A DNA stretch of 14,743 nt from Candidatus Pacearchaeota archaeon (lineage in GTDB: Archaea > Nanobdellota > Nanobdellia > Pacearchaeales > GW2011-AR1), in assembly GCA_030699205.1 (NCBI GenBank), contig JAUYJY010000024.1, forward strand, positions 1 to 14,743, read 5' to 3'. The translations under genes were made by a program, and so were the position numbers. The notes below the pieces were generated by a model that did no database searches, was not told where the DNA came from, and was given only the letters and a program-made list of their open reading frames with translations. This document shows, piece after piece, positions 6,706 to 11,879 of this stretch (its first letter is position 1; the number at the start of each line of letters is the position of its first letter).

Positions 6706-8081
6706 GGACTCTCCTCCGATGGATTCTTAAAATGAGCATTATAATCACTTAACAAATTATAAATTATTTTTGTAACAAGAATTTGTTCATCTTCATCATC
6801 TACCTCATCATGCCACTGAGAGCCATCTTGCTTAAAAAAAGTAGTCACATTAGTGAGTTCTATGTTTGGAGAATTCCCTCCAACTATGACAAAAACTTTG
6901 ATATTGAAAGCTTCCCTTGAAAATAAAAGACCATCACCATTTGAATCTTGCCCTTTAAAAATCCAATCAATGGTTGGATAAAAAGATTCCTGCATAACAT
7001 CAGAAATCCTATATGTCTCAAGCAATTCATTATTATTCCTCACATTCATAGGAATAAGCCCTGGAATACTTCCATCTTTAAAAGTGTCTTCACTCTGATA
7101 CCTCCAACCAGATTTTGAATCCCACCAAAGTTTAGTCCACTTATCACCATTTTGATTATCTTTAAATTCAATCACTATCCCCGCATCATTAACCCAATCA
7201 CTCCTATCTTCATCAACATAACTATCAACAACAAAACACTTTTCATCACCGAGGGTTTTTGCCTTATTTTTCTCCCATTCAGAAACCTCCCCATCTAAAA
7301 CCTCCTCCTCAAAATCAATATAAACATAATTATCTAATTTCTTTACCTTGTATTGCTTTTCCTTCATCTCCCCATTTTTATTTATCCTAATCTTCAAAAA
7401 CTTCTCGCACGAACGCCCTTCTAATATCTGGTCTCTCCAACTAATCAACGTATTTTCTAATCCAGGTGTTTTTTCGGATTCAAAAATAAAACCATAAGAT
7501 TTTTCAACAAGAGGTCCTCCATTGAGAGAATTAAAAGTAAAAGCGTCAAAATAGTTAAAACGACTCTCTGCAGACATCCCCAATGAAATTCCGCTTCCAA
7601 CACCCTCAAAACCATTCTTCGTTTTAGAAATTATAGGTATTCTTCCTTCACTCCATAACTTTCCATTTCCTTGAAAATCAACCACCCACACCCTCCAATG
7701 ATTAACATTCAAAATAAACGAGGGAGGTCTTCTCTCACTAATATAAAAATCTTTTAGTTGGGTAGCCACAAATTTAGGGTTAAAAATATTCTCACCCATC
7801 CTAAAAGTTGTTTCATCTACATCAATTCCCTTCCACTTCTCTCCGTCATAAAACTGTAAATTAAGATTAGGATTACTCAAATCATATCCAACAATTGTAA
7901 CTCCATCCCCGGGTTTTGACAAATCAAAATTAGGAATAATTATTGCAATTCCTTTTATAAGCGTCCCCCAAAGAAAATCAAACAAAGGCCCCTTAAAAAT
8001 AATCAATAAAATAATAATTGCGATTACTCCAGACACTATGAGCCCCATCATCATCCCAGAAGAACCTTTCTTCTCTTTCAT
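6702..8081 (-). CDS. large prepilin-like protein with EF-hand-like loop (cluster gene 2)
   Basis: The start at 8081 gives 459 aa, MKEKKGSSGMMMGLIV, with KKG at 4-6 and a long hydrophobic region (about 12-30) followed by a second hydrophobic stretch near 43-52. The ORF is open to an ATG at 8096, but 8081 overlaps the preceding stop as ATGA. The external part is strand-rich with many Trp, Tyr and Asn, as in an adhesin or carbohydrate-binding domain. A DSNGDGLLFSRE loop (about 379-390) matches the EF-hand/dockerin calcium loop, with Asp, Asn and Asp at 1, 3, 5 and Glu at 12. This is the largest external domain of the cluster and a good candidate for an exposed or tip protein. No family was recognised. 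Confidence 0.75.
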   Translation of the reverse strand: MKEKKGSSGMMMGLIVSGVIAIIILLIIFKGPLFDFLWGTLIKGIAIIIPNFDLSKPGDGVTIVGYDLSNPNLNLQFYDGEKWKGIDVDETTFRMGENIFNPKFVATQLKDFYISERRPPSFILNVNHWRVWVVDFQGNGKLWSEGRIPIISKTKNGFEGVGSGISLGMSAESRFNYFDAFTFNSLNGGPLVEKSYGFIFESEKTPGLENTLISWRDQILEGRSCEKFLKIRINKNGEMKEKQYKVKKLDNYVYIDFEEEVLDGEVSEWEKNKAKTLGDEKCFVVDSYVDEDRSDWVNDAGIVIEFKDNQNGDKWTKLWWDSKSGWRYQSEDTFKDGSIPGLIPMNVRNNNELLETYRISDVMQESFYPTIDWIFKGQDSNGDGLLFSREAFNIKVFVIVGGNSPNIELTNVTTFFKQDGSQWHDEVDDEDEQILVTKIIYNLLSDYNAHFKNPSEESP

Positions 8082-8242
8082 TTTCCAAATCTCCATAAAT
8101 TCTTAAAATAATCTGCGGCTGAAACTCCCTTCCCATTAAGAATAAAATACAATGCAATCATTAAAATTAAAACCCCTATTCCTATTAGCCAAGGAATTAG
8201 CACCTCAAAAGTTAACTCACCTTTTTTCCAAAATCGCCCCAT
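8078..8242 (-). CDS. 54-aa prepilin-like microprotein (cluster gene 1)
   Basis: The short frame encodes MGRFWKKGELTFEVLIPW, then a hydrophobic helix (about 14-35) and a short basic tail with Lys and Trp. KKG at 6-8 followed by Glu and a hydrophobic helix gives the prepilin-like plan, with Glu at +6 (TFEV) as in pilin cores. A TATA box (8264-8271) lies exactly 21 nt before the ATG, so this is the promoter-proximal gene of the cluster. Its stop overlaps the next ATG (ATGA, 8078-8081). Being first and very small, it could be the major filament subunit, but that is inference. Confidence 0.75.
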   Translation of the reverse strand: MGRFWKKGELTFEVLIPWLIGIGVLILMIALYFILNGKGVSAADYFKNLWRFGK

Positions 8243-8263
8243 ACATTTAACAATAATTGATTA

Positions 8264-8271
8264 ATTATAAA
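8264..8271 (-). promoter_or_regulatory. TATA box of the pilin-like operon
   Basis: TTTATAAT on the minus strand, 21 nt before the ATG at 8242. The same octamer is the TATA box inside the dispersed repeat, and it faces away from the platform gene, forming a divergent promoter region with repeat copy 2. Confidence 0.7.
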
Positions 8272-8488
8272 CTTAACTCATTTAATTAATTAATTTTCCC
8301 TGTTCCCTATTGGTTCTAAATCAATTTTCCCAAATCCTCGCAAACCACACCAACTCAAAAACCAATCACCTGCTCAAACAATCACGACTCAATTTAATTT
8401 ACAATTCAACACCAACCAGTCAAAATCAAAAAACAGATTTATCACTAAGAATAAACCACATAATTTATAACTATCTTTTATCTTATTC
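8272..8488. other. divergent intergenic region without a gene
   Basis: These 217 bp separate the pilin-like operon promoter from repeat copy 2. The plus strand is C/A-rich. A 62-codon TTG-initiated frame across it (8310-8498) is low in complexity and has no start signal. Nothing else is recognised. Confidence 0.5.
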
Positions 8489-8580
8489 TATAGTCTAAGA
8501 CATTTATAATTGAAAGGTATTTGTCTTAGACTATTAGCGGAAGAACAAAAAACTGTTCAAAATATTTTGTCTTCTGTTAT
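8489..8580 (+). repeat. 185-bp dispersed repeat, copy 2 (internal 93-bp deletion)
   Basis: This copy keeps the left part (palindrome AGTCTAAGACA/TGTCTTAGACT around a TATA box, then TAGCGGAAGAACAAAA) and the right end TTTTGTCTTCTGTTA. It lacks exactly the 93 bp corresponding to 11741-11833 of the full copy. The missing segment carries both internal hairpins. The breakpoint lies between two ATAT tetramers, so a short-homology deletion is likely. What remains folds into one long hairpin of about 15 bp. The copy ends 20 nt before the platform-gene ATG and so forms its leader. Confidence 0.95.
8503..8510 (+). promoter_or_regulatory. TATA box within repeat copy 2, probable platform-gene promoter
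   Basis: TTTATAAT lies in the 19-nt loop between the 11-bp palindrome arms and is preceded by the purine-rich AAGACA. The local spacing rule places the transcript start near 8532, giving a leader of about 68 nt made of the repeat hairpin. The palindrome around the box could also be a protein-binding site. Confidence 0.5.
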
Positions 8581-8599
8581 AAATATAAAAAGAAGCAAG

Positions 8600-10768
8600 A
8601 TGAACCCAAAAAATAATTTAAACAATTTAACAACTGAAGAAATCCTAAAAAAATATGAAAATAAAATAACCTCTGAAATTAGTTCTCCAAATTTAGGATT
8701 TTCAAAAGAATACATTCAATTCAAACAAGAGATGCTTCCCGAACTCACAAAGTATAAACGCTGGGCAGAAACCCTCGGCAGAATAATAAAAATAAAATTA
8801 TCAGAGAAAGAAAACAAAAAAATCCAGAGATATTTAGACATAGGACATATAGATTTAGAGCCATCAAAAGCAATGGGGCTTGCATTAATTTCACTCATTC
8901 TTTTATTTTTCACAACCCTCCTGATTTCATTAGCATTTGTTTTTATCCGAAATTCATTCCCTTTATTATTTACATTCTTAGGAATAATCGCAAGTATTTT
9001 CGTGTTTTACTACGTATATAGTATGCCGAGAAGACTTGCAAATATCTGGAGACTAAAAGCTTCTGCTCAAATGGTCCCTGCAATTCTTTACATCGTAGTT
9101 TATATGAAACACACATCAAACTTGGAGCGTGCAGTAGAATTCGCCTCTCAACACATATCAATTCCCCTTGCATTAGATTTAAAAAAAGTTTTTTACGATG
9201 TAGAAACATCTCGTTTTTCAACGATAAAACAATCCCTTGATAATTACTTAGAAACATGGCGCGACTACGCTCCAGAGTTTATAGAATCATTTCATTTAAT
9301 AGAATCATCCTTATATGAACCTTCAGAACCTCAAAGAGTTCTTACATTAGAAAAAGCACTTCAGGTCATTCTCGAAGGAATTCACGAAAAAATGTTAGGT
9401 TATTCAAGAGAAATCAGAACTCCATTAACAAATCTATATATGCTTGGAATAATCCTCCCAACTCTTGCTTTAGCACTTTTACCATTAGCCGCAACTCTTC
9501 TCGGAGGTGCAATAAGAGGAGAGCACGTCTTCGTTTTATTTAACATAATAATTCCTTTCCTCGTATACTACATGGCTTCTGAAGTTTTGTTAAAACGCCC
9601 GGGAGGATATGGGGAATCATCAATAATAGAACTAAATCCAAAATATCCTCAATTCACTTCAAAAAAACCTTGGATTCTCTCAACATTAATTTGCCTTCCC
9701 CTCCTCATCCTTGGTTTCCTGCCTTTCATCTTCCAGATAAATTTCATAACCTCACCCCTTGGTTTAAAAAGCGATTACACTTTCAGGGAAATTGGGCTTC
9801 CATTTTTCAATGATTTAAATCTATTTGATTTTTTCAAAGTTGGTGGCTCCACAACAGGCCCATTCGGACTTCTTGCAGTAATATTAAGTTTCTTCATCCC
9901 TCTTTCAATCGCATTATTCTTTGCAATATCATACAAACTAAAGACTAAAGAATTGATAAAAGCAAGAAAAGAGACAAAACAACTGGAATCAGAATTCACA
10001 AACACACTATTCCAGCTCGGTAATCGACTTGGCGACGGCACTCCTGCAGAAATTGCATTTTCAAAAGTTGCAGAATCAACACAAGGTCAAAAAACCCAGA
10101 ATTTCTTCTCCTTAGTTTCACAAAATATCCAGCAATTGGGAATGTCTCTTGAAGAAGCATTATTTAATCCAAAAAGAGGCGCCCTAGTTTATTATCCGTC
10201 TGCATTAATTGCAACTTCAATGAAAATTTTGGTAGAATCTGTTAAAAAGGGTTTAAAAGTTGCCGCACATTCCCTCATGTCTATTTCAGACTATGTAAAA
10301 AACATCCAAAAAATTTCTGAACGTCTTCGCGATTTACTTGCAGAAGTCGTTTCCGATATGCGTTCTAATATGGTTTTCCTTGCTCCTCTGCTCTCCGGAA
10401 TTGTCGTCGGGCTTTCTGTAATGATAACTTTAATCTTAGGAAAACTAAAAAATCTATCAGACATATCCGGAGGAGGAACAGAAGTTGCAGGAATAGGAAA
10501 CGTCGGAAGCATAATAAACCTCTTTGACATTACCACAATGATTCCACCATATTTCATACAAGTCTCTATCGGAATTTATATGGTCCAGATAATTTTCATC
10601 CTGACAAAAACCTTAGTAACTATAGATTCAGGAAAAGATTCATTACAAGAAAAATATGAATTAGCAAAAAACTTAAAGAAAGGAGTAGTTCTATACATCC
10701 TGACTGCACTAACTGCAACCATAACATTATCTGCACTCGCTAACATCGCACTGGCAGGATTAGGATAA
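8600..10768 (+). CDS. tadC: TadC/ArlJ-like type IV pilus membrane platform protein
   Basis: The ATG start at 8600 gives 722 aa. The frame stays open into repeat copy 2 to a TTG at 8510, but those 30 codons are repeat sequence and are not counted as protein. About nine membrane helices can be placed (near 93-115, 120-140, 279-302, 309-330, 358-380, 422-445, 590-613, 645-670, 696-718). Two cytoplasmic helical domains of T2SF type lie at about 145-275 and 450-588. The second contains LGNRLGDGTPAEIAFSKVAE and the GMSLEEAL turn typical of TadC/GspF. A tandem T2SF pair is usual for archaeal platform proteins. It would anchor the ATPase at the membrane and drive subunit assembly. It is convergent with the orphan gene (1-nt gap) and opposite in strand to the ATPase, whereas these two genes are commonly adjacent and co-directional. 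Confidence 0.88.
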   Translation: MNPKNNLNNLTTEEILKKYENKITSEISSPNLGFSKEYIQFKQEMLPELTKYKRWAETLGRIIKIKLSEKENKKIQRYLDIGHIDLEPSKAMGLALISLILLFFTTLLISLAFVFIRNSFPLLFTFLGIIASIFVFYYVYSMPRRLANIWRLKASAQMVPAILYIVVYMKHTSNLERAVEFASQHISIPLALDLKKVFYDVETSRFSTIKQSLDNYLETWRDYAPEFIESFHLIESSLYEPSEPQRVLTLEKALQVILEGIHEKMLGYSREIRTPLTNLYMLGIILPTLALALLPLAATLLGGAIRGEHVFVLFNIIIPFLVYYMASEVLLKRPGGYGESSIIELNPKYPQFTSKKPWILSTLICLPLLILGFLPFIFQINFITSPLGLKSDYTFREIGLPFFNDLNLFDFFKVGGSTTGPFGLLAVILSFFIPLSIALFFAISYKLKTKELIKARKETKQLESEFTNTLFQLGNRLGDGTPAEIAFSKVAESTQGQKTQNFFSLVSQNIQQLGMSLEEALFNPKRGALVYYPSALIATSMKILVESVKKGLKVAAHSLMSISDYVKNIQKISERLRDLLAEVVSDMRSNMVFLAPLLSGIVVGLSVMITLILGKLKNLSDISGGGTEVAGIGNVGSIINLFDITTMIPPYFIQVSIGIYMVQIIFILTKTLVTIDSGKDSLQEKYELAKNLKKGVVLYILTALTATITLSALANIALAGLG

Positions 10769-10769
10769 A

Positions 10770-11489
10770 TTATGAATGCCCGTGTATTTCCTTTCTTTTT
10801 CTAAGTGAATCAAACAATTCATTTGTCAGCCCTTCCAAATCAAATCTTTCAGGAGGAATAAGAATTCTTCTCTCAAAAATAAAACCTTCTGGTATTTGAA
10901 GTCCCTGATTTTGTGTCGATAATGCAGGAGAAACCTTGCACAACCAAGAAGGCAACCTATAAACCTCTGACAAAACTTTAAGTTTCCTCCCCGTTATTTT
11001 CCCCCCAAAAAGATAAGAACCAGAATGAAGGCTTGCTTCAAAATCAACTGGATAAGCCTGATCCCCATAAAGAAACTCATACAAAGCATCAAACTCTGCA
11101 ACAGGTTTCCTCCTTGAACCATCCAAACCCAAAGCCATTGCCCTCCCATACCTCCGTGGTTCAATAACTAAAATTCCATCAAGAGATTTTATAGAATCCA
11201 CACAAGGTACTGCAAAATCCTCCCTGCCTCCAGCAAATTGAGAAATACTCCTCTGAACATGATACTCAAATATAGCTCCCCGGATATATGATATTGATGG
11301 AAAAACCCCTCTTGGAATAAATCTCCCAAGTCTTCTTAAAACCACAGGACGTAATGCTTCATAATTGGCATCACATCCACTCAAAAAATCCGCCAATGGC
11401 CTAAAGACCTTCTCATCTATTACTTTATAAGTTTCAGCTATCTGATTCTTATCTATTTCACTAATCACTTCATTGCTCCAAAATATCAA
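10770..11489 (-). CDS. orphan protein, possible PD-(D/E)XK-like nuclease
   Basis: The 239-aa protein has no membrane segment or signal and is likely cytoplasmic. The family is not recognised. A helix with Glu75 (FEYHVQRS), then AEFDALYEFL (Glu132, Asp134) and YPVDFEAS (Asp149, Glu151) recalls the E / D / (D/E)xK order of restriction-like nucleases, but the expected Lys is replaced by Ser. The suggestion is weak and the site could be inactive. The start is a TTG with GGAGG six nt upstream, the only clear Shine-Dalgarno in the window. An in-frame stop lies about 40 nt upstream and no ATG or GTG is available. The gene is placed between the platform and ATPase genes and next to a repeat, so it may be an insertion into an older locus. 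Confidence 0.6.
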   Translation of the reverse strand: MIFWSNEVISEIDKNQIAETYKVIDEKVFRPLADFLSGCDANYEALRPVVLRRLGRFIPRGVFPSISYIRGAIFEYHVQRSISQFAGGREDFAVPCVDSIKSLDGILVIEPRRYGRAMALGLDGSRRKPVAEFDALYEFLYGDQAYPVDFEASLHSGSYLFGGKITGRKLKVLSEVYRLPSWLCKVSPALSTQNQGLQIPEGFIFERRILIPPERFDLEGLTNELFDSLRKRKEIHGHS

Positions 11490-11521
11490 AAAGTCCCTCC
11501 CGTTTTGTTTTGGGACTTTTT
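11488..11521 (-). promoter_or_regulatory. perfect hairpin covering the ribosome site of the orphan gene
   Basis: AAAAAGTCCC and GGGACTTTTT form a perfect 10-bp inverted repeat with a 14-nt loop. On the minus strand its second arm includes part of the GGGAGGGAC ribosome site and ends at the TTG start. Folding would hide both. The T run after the GC stem also makes it terminator-like on either strand, so attenuation or transcription stop is possible. Confidence 0.55.
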
Positions 11522-11528
11522 GTGCTCA

Positions 11529-11580
11529 AAGTTGCATTCATCCTTTCCCTGAAGGGCAAGGTTTTCTACATCAGCAACTT
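11529..11580 (-). promoter_or_regulatory. nested hairpin in the leader of the orphan gene
   Basis: An outer 7-bp stem AAGTTGC/GCAACTT (11529-11535, 11574-11580) encloses an inner hairpin CCTT-x-CCC/GGG-x-AAGG with a 4-nt loop (11542-11561). On the minus strand the inner hairpin is followed at once by an ATG (11541) opening a 23-codon frame that overlaps the orphan start. A TATA-like TTTAAAAA (11607-11614, minus) could begin this leader. The inner hairpin also resembles in form the subterminal hairpins of IS200/IS605-type ends, but no transposase is here. Confidence 0.45.
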
Positions 11581-11663
11581 AGACATAAAGAATTACAAAA
11601 ACTAATTTTTTAAATCTAATTGTGATAAACAACAATCATTTACAACTCAAGACAAATTATTTC

Positions 11664-11848
11664 TATAGTCTAAGACATTTATAATTGAAAGGTATTTGTC
11701 TTAGACTATTAGCGGAAGAACAAAAAACTGTTAAAAATATGGACAATTCTGTTGATTAGCACAATTGTTTTCAGAATTGTACAGATAGAGAATTCTGGAC
11801 AAATAGTGTTCCAATTATCAGAATTATCTATATTTTGTCTTCTACTAT
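11664..11848 (+). repeat. 185-bp dispersed repeat, copy 3 (full length)
   Basis: Complete element. From left: TATA flank, perfect 11-bp inverted repeat AGTCTAAGACA/TGTCTTAGACT around TTTATAAT (11678-11685), the segment TAGCGGAAGAACAAAA, stem ACAATTCTG/CAGAATTGT, stem ATAGAGAATTCTG/CAGAATTATCTAT (12 of 13 pairs), and closing TTTTGTCTTCTACTA. The ends are themselves inverted: GTCTAAGACA at left versus GTAGAAGACA read inward from the right (8 of 10 identical), with TA on both outer sides. The left segment and right end pair, giving a closed multi-hairpin. It sits between the orphan-gene promoter and the ATPase 3' end. It carries one difference in the body from copies 1 and 4 (ACTGTTAAAAA versus ACTGTTCAAAA). 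Confidence 0.95.
11707..11848 (+). ncRNA. candidate structured RNA transcribed from the repeat
   Basis: The TATA box at 11678-11685 plus the local spacing places transcription start near 11707, three nt before TAGCGGAAGAACAAAA. That segment pairs with TTTTGTCTTCTACTA at the element end (one mismatch in this copy, none in copy 1 apart from a G-U), closing the molecule around two hairpins. A second pairing, CAAAATAT/ATATTTTG, is available in copies 1 and 4 to 7-8 bp. No open frame of length fits. Transcription is inferred, not shown. Confidence 0.4.
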
Positions 11849-11879
11849 CCTGCTAAAATTTTCCATCCCTCATTCAAAA

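Noticed and set aside
8310..8498. 62-codon plus-strand frame starting at TTG
   Set aside because: Low-complexity Asn/Ser/Ile-rich sequence, no start signal, runs into the repeat. Probably chance.
8510..8599. N-terminal extension of the platform protein to a TTG
   Set aside because: These codons lie in repeat copy 2 and its flank. The ATG at 8600 begins a normal platform-protein N-terminus.
11664..11848. Integron attC-like site or CRISPR-type repeat
   Set aside because: Same-orientation spacing recalls gene cassettes, but no core GTTRRRY sites or integrase are seen. The spacing of 3-8 kb excludes a CRISPR array.
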